A DNA stretch of 64,000 bases, taken from Fimbriimonadia bacterium (GTDB lineage: Bacteria; Armatimonadota; Fimbriimonadia; Fimbriimonadales; Fimbriimonadaceae). The DNA is taken from contig JAUICQ010000007.1 in assembly GCA_030427425.1 (NCBI GenBank), positions 1-64,000 of the forward strand, given 5' to 3'. The notes beneath the pieces were generated by a model that worked only from the letters and a program-made list of their open reading frames with translations, was not told the DNA's origin and ran no database searches. Position 1 is the stretch's first letter; the number at the start of each line of letters is the position of its first letter. The translations under genes were made by a program, and so were the position numbers. Positions 1 to 7,759 of this stretch are shown here, one piece after another.

Positions 1-74
1 TAGTCTTGGATATGTTTTAACATAAGCTTGACGTTTCTTTGAACAATAGATGGGTCTATCTGCATTCTTCCCAT
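1..74 (-). CDS. Start of an unidentified gene running off the left edge
   Basis: The first 24 codons of a gene read leftward and leave the window. The ATG at 74-72 is preceded, six bases upstream, by a perfect Shine-Dalgarno AGGAGG (81-86), which is why I call it. The visible protein starts MGRMQIDPSIVQRN and is too short to identify. No promoter was resolved between it and the repeat remnants to its right. Confidence 0.5.
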   Translation of the reverse strand, partial: MGRMQIDPSIVQRNVKLMLKHIQD

Positions 75-149
75 AGGAAACCTCCTGGTAAGAAATAGTA
101 TAGATCATCTAGGACCAAATACCCTGCTTTAATGACGCAATGATATTGC

Positions 150-440
150 AATCGCAAACAGGGATTAATCATGTTTGTCACCGAATTAGTGAACACACAC
201 AAGGATGACGGTCTGGTTGGAGAGGCGAGTCGGTAGTATTGGCCCCACATTTGACAGTCCTTTTGCTTAGATTGTTATTCCGGAAAGGGCAAAAATAAGG
301 TCATGGACCCCGAAATATATAAGTTTCTCCGGGGTGACAATTCAGAGGCGGGACTAAAGCTATTACTCTTCTCCTCACTCGGTCGTCATCCTTGGAGGGG
401 ATCCATTTACTTGCAGATGGCTAGAGTATCCCAACAGCAC
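150..440. repeat. Dispersed palindromic repeat modules (remnants)
   Basis: This stretch holds no gene. It carries pieces of the dispersed repeat family: a CCCCGAAATATAT..CTCCGGGG hairpin followed by GTGACA near 308-340, and GTCATCC..GGGGATCC near 383-405. Similar modules recur in most other large intergenic gaps of the window. Confidence 0.7.
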
Positions 441-461
441 AGGATGTCGGGATACCACTAA

Positions 462-1778
462 TTATTTGACGCCTTTTAGGAATCTTAGTCCGAATGCACC
501 TAGGGCAAAATAGATAGCTGAGAGGGTCATTAGGGTGGCATAGCCCATGTGTGTATAGTGATCTACCCCGCCAATATTCTCAGATCCGTATAGGCCTAAC
601 AAGAAAGCACCGATTGGTGGTCCGAAGCTTTGTGGCAGTGTAATCGCGATATGCCATACAGCCATCTCCTTACCGCTATTAGTTTTAGTAGGCAAGACAC
701 TTGTTCCTAGTGCCCAATCTACGGTGGTATAAACTCCGTAGCAGATACCGAATAGGAGTCCTACAATAAGAGCATGGGTCAGCGTAGTGCACCAGACAAA
801 AGCTAATGTGATAATTGATATTAGCGTATTGGAAACGTAGATCATCCTTATTCTTCCAAACTTATCAGCAAGGAATCCGGATGTTACGCTACTTATGGTC
901 TGACCTATTACTATTAGTATCAATAAAGATTGTAGTGGACCTACGGTATCTTTTAGTCCGATAACGTCACCTAAGTATAGTTTTAGGTAGGGAGAGAGTG
1001 AGTAGAATCCCAGCATGACCATAAATCGTGTGATCCATACCCAAGCAAAATTAGGGTATTTCTTTGGGCTAATCCAGAGTGATTTTGTGTATTCTACAAT
1101 TTCGAATTTATCATTTAAGGTTGATGGGGTGTCTTTCATTTTACCAAGTGTGATGCTCATCATAAGGAAGAGTACACCGGCAATGGCACCATACATCATA
1201 GCTAGCCTGGCTCTTAGAAGGGGGTCGGCGTTATCTATACCCCTGAGGAGTAATCCTGAGACAGCTACACCAATTACTACTCCTATCAGGTTCATCATAT
1301 TCATGTATCCGCTGGCTGTACCTTTCTGGTGATCTGGTACCTGATCTGGAATAATACCCAAGTATGCTCCAGAAGCAGTATTCATTCCTAGCTGTAACAA
1401 GACAAAACCGGCTACAAAAGAGTATAGTTCTTGATAATAAGCACTGAATGCCATTATTCCTAAGGACACAATACTGATACATGTTCCATAAAAGATGTAA
1501 GGCTTTCTTTTTCCCCAAGTGTTTTTACATCTATCACTTAATCCGCCTACATACAAAGGGACAACTGTCGCACATATTGCTCCAGCGGCCATAGTTAATC
1601 CTATTAATTTTGCTGTGTCGATTTTTGTAGCTAAGCTAATTACCTGAGCGTGGGTGGCGAATCCTACTGTAAGTAGAGCGCTCCATACTGCATTGAATCC
1701 ACAACCAAATATACTAATGACTACTAAGTACCATTGTGGAAGAAGGTTCGATTCCGTCTTATTATCTATTGCATTCAT
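462..1778 (-). CDS. MFS sugar transporter (SLC45/GPH-like)
   Basis: A 438-residue integral membrane protein with about twelve hydrophobic segments, the usual size for a major facilitator superfamily permease. Between TM2 and TM3, at about residues 77-97, it has the loop motif GGLSDRCKN followed by WGKRKPY. This D-R-x4-WGxRxPY form is typical of the SLC45 sucrose/H+ symporter group and its bacterial relatives. The equivalent second-half motif ADKFGRIRM lies near residue 305. Uptake of a disaccharide or other sugar by cation symport is therefore the likely role; the substrate is not known. The gene stands alone between repeat-filled gaps. A TATACT box sits 8 nt before the ATG, so its mRNA may be leaderless. 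Confidence 0.8.
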   Translation of the reverse strand: MNAIDNKTESNLLPQWYLVVISIFGCGFNAVWSALLTVGFATHAQVISLATKIDTAKLIGLTMAAGAICATVVPLYVGGLSDRCKNTWGKRKPYIFYGTCISIVSLGIMAFSAYYQELYSFVAGFVLLQLGMNTASGAYLGIIPDQVPDHQKGTASGYMNMMNLIGVVIGVAVSGLLLRGIDNADPLLRARLAMMYGAIAGVLFLMMSITLGKMKDTPSTLNDKFEIVEYTKSLWISPKKYPNFAWVWITRFMVMLGFYSLSPYLKLYLGDVIGLKDTVGPLQSLLILIVIGQTISSVTSGFLADKFGRIRMIYVSNTLISIITLAFVWCTTLTHALIVGLLFGICYGVYTTVDWALGTSVLPTKTNSGKEMAVWHIAITLPQSFGPPIGAFLLGLYGSENIGGVDHYTHMGYATLMTLSAIYFALGAFGLRFLKGVK

Positions 1779-1786
1779 ATTAATCT

Positions 1787-1792
1787 AGTATA
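1787..1792 (-). promoter_or_regulatory. -10 element of the MFS gene, probably leaderless
   Basis: On the minus strand this reads TATACT and ends 8 nt before the ATG. That puts transcription initiation at or within about two bases of the start codon. No Shine-Dalgarno lies in between. Confidence 0.45.
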
Positions 1793-1844
1793 CTTTTATT
1801 TTGAAAAAGAGTTACAATATATTTCTTTTATAGCTATTGAACCC

Positions 1845-2100
1845 AAGATTGGTAATGATGTATTCAGGTGTGGATCCCCTTCGAGGAAGACGGCCTAGTG
1901 GGGAGATGATTGGTAGGCGTGTTCCCACATTTAAAATTTTAAGTTAGTGTTTAAAGTGTTTTCATAGAAGGTCATGGATACCGCTCCGTCCTCGAAGGGG
2001 AACCGTACACAATGTCGGGGTGACATTTAGGGATGTAGCACCTCAACTATCACCTCGCTCCTCGCTCTGATCTGTCATTCCGGAACGGAATCGGGTCTGC
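1845..2100. repeat. Dispersed palindromic repeat modules
   Basis: No gene is seen here. The stretch carries the repeat-family modules CCCAAGATTGGTAATGATGT, GTGGATCCCCTTCGAGGA, GGTCATGGATACCGCTCCGTC and GTCATTCCGGAACGGAATC. The GGATACCGCTCCGTCCTCG module is shared with 57.8 kb and 58.2 kb. Confidence 0.75.
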
Positions 2101-2161
2101 ATTTTAGCTTAGTATACAAAATAAATACTTACATACCGACTAATTAGATAAACTAAATGGT

Positions 2162-5100
2162 ATGAAACAGAAGAATATCTTCCTTATATTGCTCTCAATA
2201 ACTTTCTGTTCTTTTTTTACTCCCGTATATCCGTACATCGAGGGAGCATACGATATCCTGATTGTTTCTAATGTTGGTGATGCTCAAGCAAATGAAATTC
2301 CTCAAATTAGAGAAGTTGATCCAATTCCTACAAATTACAAAAAGTTAATCGAGGAGATACATACGAAAAAAGAGAATGTGATCATTTGGCAGGGTGAGTA
2401 TAAATATCTAGCCAATTACTCTTTAACCGGATTTAAGCTTATTATCCTAGACCAACTAGAGGTCATAGATCCGGTTGATTATGTTAACCTGAACAATGTA
2501 CTCTTACTTCCTAAAAATTCCGGAACGATTATAATTGGTATTGCTACAAAAAATGAGGCGATGGAGCACTTACTACCTAACGTAAACGTAGTTGAAAATA
2601 ATGCTGATGTTCTAGATGCTATTGGTAGCAACTATCCGAATATATCCAAACTAAATCTTGAAAGCAAGAACTGTTATCCTATTCACCAAAAATTGGATCA
2701 GAAAAAGATTGTTTTTAAAAACTATGATGAGCAGTATAATGACGATCTTCCCTTCATTAGCAATCTTCATAACTTTAAGAATAATACTAATTTTCAAGAA
2801 TGGTACGTAAAGATTGCTTCTCAAAATACTTCTTCTCAAAATACTTTTTCTAAAGAAATAAAAGTAAAAATATACGACAAAGAATACACTTTAAAGTGTG
2901 ATGAAAATAGTGTTACTCTTGATGGACAACAAATAGAGATCGGACCGCTGGGTAACAGAAGTATTACTGATATAAAGACGTATACATATGAAAACTATTT
3001 TTACATGATAATTAATCTGGGTGATATATTCCGGGTGGTGCAGTTGAAGATAGATAAAAATAATTCAAAAAATCCTATCACTGAGTATGGATTTATAGAA
3101 TTGGCTGGTTCTCCTGGGAAGTATGCTGCCGGATTCACTCCCGTTCCTACAGGAGAGATCTTCCATATGATGTTCGTCCCTGCTTATATTGAAAATAAAG
3201 GTTATACCATCTACCCAATATGGCTAGGAACGGAGAATGATAATGTTCCAGAGATTGATGACATTGATGGTAGGATAATCGCTTCGTTGGGTACCGGTTA
3301 TGATATTCCAAGTGAGAAGTTGAAGGCTGCAATAACTTTAGAAGAGAAAAAAGACAAAGATGATACTCAGGAGAAAACAGAGCAAGTGATTTCTGTAGAG
3401 TATCTTTATAACACTGGAATGTCTAATGAGGGAGCGGAATTAGATAAAGGATTTTTCGAAGTGCCTTTTAAAATGGAAGATTTTATCCAGAACGATACCT
3501 CTGAAAAGAACAAAAAAGAGTACTTGGCGGAATGTTCATATGGTAAAGATGTATTGACTGCAGATTTATTAGAACGATATAAAATTAAAGAGATTAATTG
3601 TAGTTCTATCCATGTTCTTGGTGATGCGTGTTTGATGGAACCTTATAAGTTTTATACAAAGCACATTAATTTAATCGGAAACATTACCCTTACTCCGAAT
3701 GGAAATATATTAGTAGTATCCAAGCATGAAAACCCAGACAATCCTGAGATAGATAGTAAATTTACAGACTATTCTGGACATGTCTCCTGTTTTAAGTTTA
3801 TTCCTACTAGTATGGAGGATGCATTTGCAAAGAGGGTGAAGCAGTCCACCCTCCATATAGACTGGACTTATACAATATATTCCCAATTTAATGTAGAGGA
3901 TAGTGAAAATAAGATTAGTTTAGAACATTTGGAAGAAAATCGTGGAACGCTTTTCTCTAACGGTACAAATTTATCAAAAGACTTAAACGTTATTCCGAAT
4001 TTAGTGGTTTATAATTCTCCGGAAAGGGAGTGGATTGGTGTGCGGTTGGAGAATGATAGTGTGCAGTTGGAGAATGATAGTGTGCTCTGGATGGATTCTA
4101 TGGTTGATAAGCCAGAGATTAGTACGGAATGGCTCTATAAAAACTATAAAAGAGCCAATTCCACGATTAAGGATAGAAAGCTAATAGCGTCTGGAACGCG
4201 TATTACTCAACCCGATTATCTAAATTCGAGGGAGTACTACAAAACGTTTCCTTCACTGTTAAAACCAGGGAATATATTTAATATTAATGCAAATAATACT
4301 GCTAATCCTTTCCGTATATCTAGGAGTGTTCCTATTACGATATCTAGTATGGGTAAGGGAAAGAAGTTTATAGATTTGGCAAGAGAATATATAGTCGATG
4401 ATTCCTCAATTCCATTAACACCTGCTGGTATTGGAAGTAAATTTTCACCACTAAGCTATGTAGCAACCAATAGCGGTGATAGATCTACACTGCAAAGAAT
4501 AGGCAAGCTAGAGAATGATTACTACATAGCTGAGAAGCGCACAATTGCATCGATTAGAACGTTGAAAATTCAGAGTTGTTCCGAACGTAGGATCTCTCAT
4601 GGCACAGATATAATATATTGCAGAGAAACATCTCTTGACACAGTGAACAACTGTTCTACTTGTGCAGGTGATGGAGGGATTATTATTAATAATAAATTTT
4701 TTACTGAAATCAAATTTAATTCAGATAACTCCGATTACCATTCATGGAGAGATAATATACCTGTAGAGTTTAATCGGGAATGGAAGTATCCAGCTATTAT
4801 TAAAGGATTTACTTTAGATTCAGAATTAAAATATATCGTCTACGATAGAGGCTGGAACCGATTCTTTATTGTTGATGAAAACTGTAACCTGCTCTGGTGT
4901 ACAAGGTATATCCCTGATGTCATATCTTTCGATTCAGTAGAGACATCAGACAAACTGCTAACTTTATATTTCATACAGAAGATAAATAACAGATCTATTC
5001 TACTTACTTTAGATGTGAAACATAATAAGTTGTCAGATTCTTTCGTTGAAAATACTGATTCAAAGAATATGCAAACGATATCTTTATATGGAGAGCAAAA

Positions 5101-5359
5101 CAAGCTGATAGTTACTGAAAATGGACTTTACTATAACAATGTGAGGGTGGATCTGAATTATACAGATTATAAAGATTATAAAGTATATGATGCTAAATTC
5201 CTTGGTGAATATGGCATTATTCTAAAATTATTTAACAGTAAGACGAATAATCAGAAACTGATCTATGCAGAAGGAGTAGATAATTCCGGACTTACTAATC
5301 CTCAGTGGATAGATATCGAGAATTGCGATTCCTTTCTGGACGTAGGGTTTGCTGGTTAG
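2162..5359 (+). CDS. Large secreted protein of unknown function, 1065 aa
   Basis: I do not recognise a family. The N-terminus MKQKNIFLILLSITFCSFF is a clear Sec signal peptide, with cleavage likely near residues 22-26, so the mature protein of about 1040 residues is exported. The sequence is rich in Asn, Tyr and short beta-type segments, with no transmembrane helix after the signal. Two small in-frame duplications are visible: SQNTSSQNT near residue 222, and a repeated LENDSV near residues 631-644. A beta-propeller or other all-beta fold would fit the composition, but this is a guess. It is monocistronic between a repeat block and ftsY. A TAAACT element lies 7 nt before the ATG, so the mRNA may be leaderless. 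Confidence 0.75.
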   Translation: MKQKNIFLILLSITFCSFFTPVYPYIEGAYDILIVSNVGDAQANEIPQIREVDPIPTNYKKLIEEIHTKKENVIIWQGEYKYLANYSLTGFKLIILDQLEVIDPVDYVNLNNVLLLPKNSGTIIIGIATKNEAMEHLLPNVNVVENNADVLDAIGSNYPNISKLNLESKNCYPIHQKLDQKKIVFKNYDEQYNDDLPFISNLHNFKNNTNFQEWYVKIASQNTSSQNTFSKEIKVKIYDKEYTLKCDENSVTLDGQQIEIGPLGNRSITDIKTYTYENYFYMIINLGDIFRVVQLKIDKNNSKNPITEYGFIELAGSPGKYAAGFTPVPTGEIFHMMFVPAYIENKGYTIYPIWLGTENDNVPEIDDIDGRIIASLGTGYDIPSEKLKAAITLEEKKDKDDTQEKTEQVISVEYLYNTGMSNEGAELDKGFFEVPFKMEDFIQNDTSEKNKKEYLAECSYGKDVLTADLLERYKIKEINCSSIHVLGDACLMEPYKFYTKHINLIGNITLTPNGNILVVSKHENPDNPEIDSKFTDYSGHVSCFKFIPTSMEDAFAKRVKQSTLHIDWTYTIYSQFNVEDSENKISLEHLEENRGTLFSNGTNLSKDLNVIPNLVVYNSPEREWIGVRLENDSVQLENDSVLWMDSMVDKPEISTEWLYKNYKRANSTIKDRKLIASGTRITQPDYLNSREYYKTFPSLLKPGNIFNINANNTANPFRISRSVPITISSMGKGKKFIDLAREYIVDDSSIPLTPAGIGSKFSPLSYVATNSGDRSTLQRIGKLENDYYIAEKRTIASIRTLKIQSCSERRISHGTDIIYCRETSLDTVNNCSTCAGDGGIIINNKFFTEIKFNSDNSDYHSWRDNIPVEFNREWKYPAIIKGFTLDSELKYIVYDRGWNRFFIVDENCNLLWCTRYIPDVISFDSVETSDKLLTLYFIQKINNRSILLTLDVKHNKLSDSFVENTDSKNMQTISLYGEQNKLIVTENGLYYNNVRVDLNYTDYKDYKVYDAKFLGEYGIILKLFNSKTNNQKLIYAEGVDNSGLTNPQWIDIENCDSFLDVGFAG

Positions 5360-5487
5360 CTGGCGCTTATTCCTTTAGTCCTACTTGTAAATGGACTCGA
5401 CCTTACTATTTTCGAACTTATCTCATCAATAAATAGAATAATATTAAAACTATTCTTTTCTTTTGTTGTATATTTATAGATATAGCG

Positions 5488-6372
5488 ATGTTTAAAAAAC
5501 TTTTTCAGGCAGTAGATAAGCTCCTTGGTAGAGGGGTTATTGATGAAGAGCTCTACGAGCAGTTAGAAGTAGCCTTAATACAGGCAGATACTAGTATTGA
5601 AATAACTACCAGAATCCTGGAAGAGTTGCGTCAGATTGTAAAAGATGAGAAAATAACCGATCCCGATTTGATGAAAGAACGTTTAGAAAAATTAATTTCT
5701 GAACGACTCATGTTAAATAAGGGCGGGAGTCTGAATGTAAGTGAGGATAATAATACTCCAACAGTATATCTAATAGTAGGGACCAACGGAGCAGGTAAAA
5801 CCACATCCATTGCTAAGCTTGCCTATAAATTAAAGAAAAAAGGGAATACAGTGCTGCTTGCTGCGGGGGATACTTTCAGAGCTGCGGCTATAGATCAGCT
5901 AGAGACATGGGCTGAGCGGGTTGATGTTCCTATTGTAAAATCTCAACCAGGTGGCGATTCCGCTGCTGTTATATTTGACGCCATACAATCGGCTAAATCG
6001 AAAGGTATCCAGTATGTGCTAGCCGATACCGCGGGTAGGCAGCATAGTAAGACGAATCTAATGCAAGAGCTTCAGAAGGTAAGTAAGGTTGTTGAAAAGG
6101 CCCTAGGGAAACCTGCAGATGAAGTACTTCTGGTTATTGATGCTCATACGGGTCAGAACGCGATTAAACAGGCTGAGAACTACTTGAAGTTTGCCGGTAT
6201 AACAGGTTTAATTGTGACAAAGCTGGATGGTACCTCCAGAGGTGGAGCAATGCTAGGGATTTATGAAACATTGAAGATTCCTATCAAGTTGGTGGGGACT
6301 GGTGAATCTATCGAGAATCTACACAAGTTTAATCCGGAAATATTTGCTAGCAACCTGCTCTATCAACAGTAG
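5488..6372 (+). CDS. ftsY: Signal recognition particle receptor FtsY
   Basis: FtsY is the SRP receptor GTPase that docks ribosome-SRP complexes at the inner membrane for co-translational insertion. At 294 residues it has only the N and G domains; the acidic A domain of enterobacterial FtsY is absent, as in many compact FtsY proteins. The N-domain helices occupy about residues 1-85. GTPase motifs follow in order: G1 GTNGAGKT (98-105), the SRP-GTPase signature DTFRAAAIDQLETW, G3 DTAGR (about 179), G4 TKLDG (about 241) and a final GTGE motif. TKLDGTSRGG is the SRP-GTPase form. The gene stands alone and is followed directly by the 140-bp tandem repeat array. Confidence 0.97.
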   Translation: MFKKLFQAVDKLLGRGVIDEELYEQLEVALIQADTSIEITTRILEELRQIVKDEKITDPDLMKERLEKLISERLMLNKGGSLNVSEDNNTPTVYLIVGTNGAGKTTSIAKLAYKLKKKGNTVLLAAGDTFRAAAIDQLETWAERVDVPIVKSQPGGDSAAVIFDAIQSAKSKGIQYVLADTAGRQHSKTNLMQELQKVSKVVEKALGKPADEVLLVIDAHTGQNAIKQAENYLKFAGITGLIVTKLDGTSRGGAMLGIYETLKIPIKLVGTGESIENLHKFNPEIFASNLLYQQ

Positions 6373-6425
6373 ATAGAAGGACAGAGTGTTTCATCAGATT
6401 TTTTCGTTTGGGTTTGTTAGTTATT

Positions 6426-7126
6426 GAATCCCACACTTGGTGATTTTCTTGTAATAGTGGATCCCCTTCGAGGATGACGAGCGAGTGAGGGGATGGGTAA
6501 TAGCTTTAACCCCACCTCTGAATTATCAGCCCGGAACGGAATCCAGTCTATTATAAATATTATTTTGAACCCACATTGGGTGCTTTTCTTGTAATAGTGG
6601 ATCCCCTTCGAGGATGACGACCAAGTGAGGGGATGGGTAATAGCTTTAACCCCACCTCTGAATTGTCATTCCGGAACGGAATCCAGTCTATTATAAATAT
6701 TATTTTGAACCCACATTGAGTGCTTTTCTTGTAATTGTGGATCCCCTTCGAGGATGACGAGCGAGTGAGGGGATGGGTAATAGCTTTAACCCCACATCTG
6801 AATTATCAGCCCGGAACGGAATCCAGTCTATTGTAAATATTATTTTGAACCCACATTGGGTGCTTTTCTTGTAATTGTGGATCCCCTTCGAGGATGACGA
6901 GCGAGTGAGGGGATGGGTAATAGCTTTAACCCCACCTCTGAATTGTCATTCCGGAACGGAATCCAGTCTATTGTAAATATTATTTTGAACCCACACTTGG
7001 TGATTTTCTTCTAAATGTGGATCCCCTTCGAGGATGACGAGCGAGTGAGGGGATGGGTAATAGCTTTAACCCTACATCTGAATTGTCATTCCGGAACGGA
7101 ATCCAGTCTATTGTAAATATTATTTT
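6426..7126. repeat. Tandem array of five 140-bp repeats
   Basis: The core GGATCCCCTTCGAGGATGAC recurs at 6459, 6599, 6739, 6879 and 7019, an exact 140-bp spacing. Each unit runs from GAACCCACA through the core, then TGAGGGGATGGGTAATAGC, then CCGGAACGGAATCCAGTC, to TATTATTTT. Units 1 and 3 have ATCAGCCCGGAACGG where units 2, 4 and 5 have GTCATTCCGGAACGG. This alternation suggests growth by duplication of a 280-bp dimer. No coding potential is evident. Confidence 0.95.
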
Positions 7127-7144
7127 TCCTCACTGGTTACTTCT

Positions 7145-7759
7145 CTAATCTGATTTAATCGTTTTCGCTCCGGGTGGCAATTTAAATGCCCTGGATATAT
7201 TTCTTGCAGATCTTACTAGTGCAGGCAGCATAATGACAGCATTCTTATAATCCTTAGAGTTTATCAGTTCGTTGTAACAAATGGAGCACTGTAATAAGCA
7301 GAATGAACAATTTATGCAGCAATAAATAGGTGAATACTTATGCAACGAGATTAGTTCTAGGCACTTTTCATTACTACAGCAGCAACCGATAGCACCTGTG
7401 CACAAACCTAGTGCCTGCCAACAATCTCCTTCATACAGATGTAATCCGCTTAAAATTAAAGAAAATCCGCAGTAGTGGAATTCGGGGATTTCGACACCTT
7501 GGAGGGCTTTTTTTTCTTCTTGCTGAGCAAGTGTATCAATATCGTTGGTCGGTAGAACTCCTTCTGGATTATCCTGATTACTAGGTAGTTCGCACAACTT
7601 CTGTAATCCATCGTGTATGGCATCCAGTTCCTCTTTAGTATGCTGTATTAATCTATCGATGTCATCCGGTGCCGTAAGTGTATCTTCTGCAGCAGAAGAT
7701 ACACAGTTAAAGCATATGTGAAATATTATTATCAAGCAGTATAAACGATTAATCAGCAT
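7145..7759 (-). CDS. Secreted cysteine-rich protein, 204 aa
   Basis: I do not recognise a family. A signal peptide (about residues 1-23, ending VSSA) is followed by a charged linker and then, in the second half, a very Cys-rich segment containing CCCSNEKC and CCINCSFCLLQCSIC. That is at least a dozen Cys residues within about 60 residues, part of them in hydrophobic stretches. Disulfide cross-linking outside the cytoplasm, or metal binding, would explain this composition. The start codon overlaps the 3' end of the upstream S41-like gene by 11 bases, so the two are translationally coupled and probably work together. Confidence 0.7.
   Translation of the reverse strand: MLINRLYCLIIIFHICFNCVSSAAEDTLTAPDDIDRLIQHTKEELDAIHDGLQKLCELPSNQDNPEGVLPTNDIDTLAQQEEKKALQGVEIPEFHYCGFSLILSGLHLYEGDCWQALGLCTGAIGCCCSNEKCLELISLHKYSPIYCCINCSFCLLQCSICYNELINSKDYKNAVIMLPALVRSARNISRAFKLPPGAKTIKSD

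Noticed and set aside
56-250. A 64-codon minus-strand ORF
   Set aside because: It overlaps, in another frame, the start of the left-edge gene with its perfect Shine-Dalgarno, and its composition is that of the repeat remnants.
6426-7126. CRISPR array
   Set aside because: Units are 140 bp and repeated along their full length; there are no short repeats separated by unique spacers and no cas genes.
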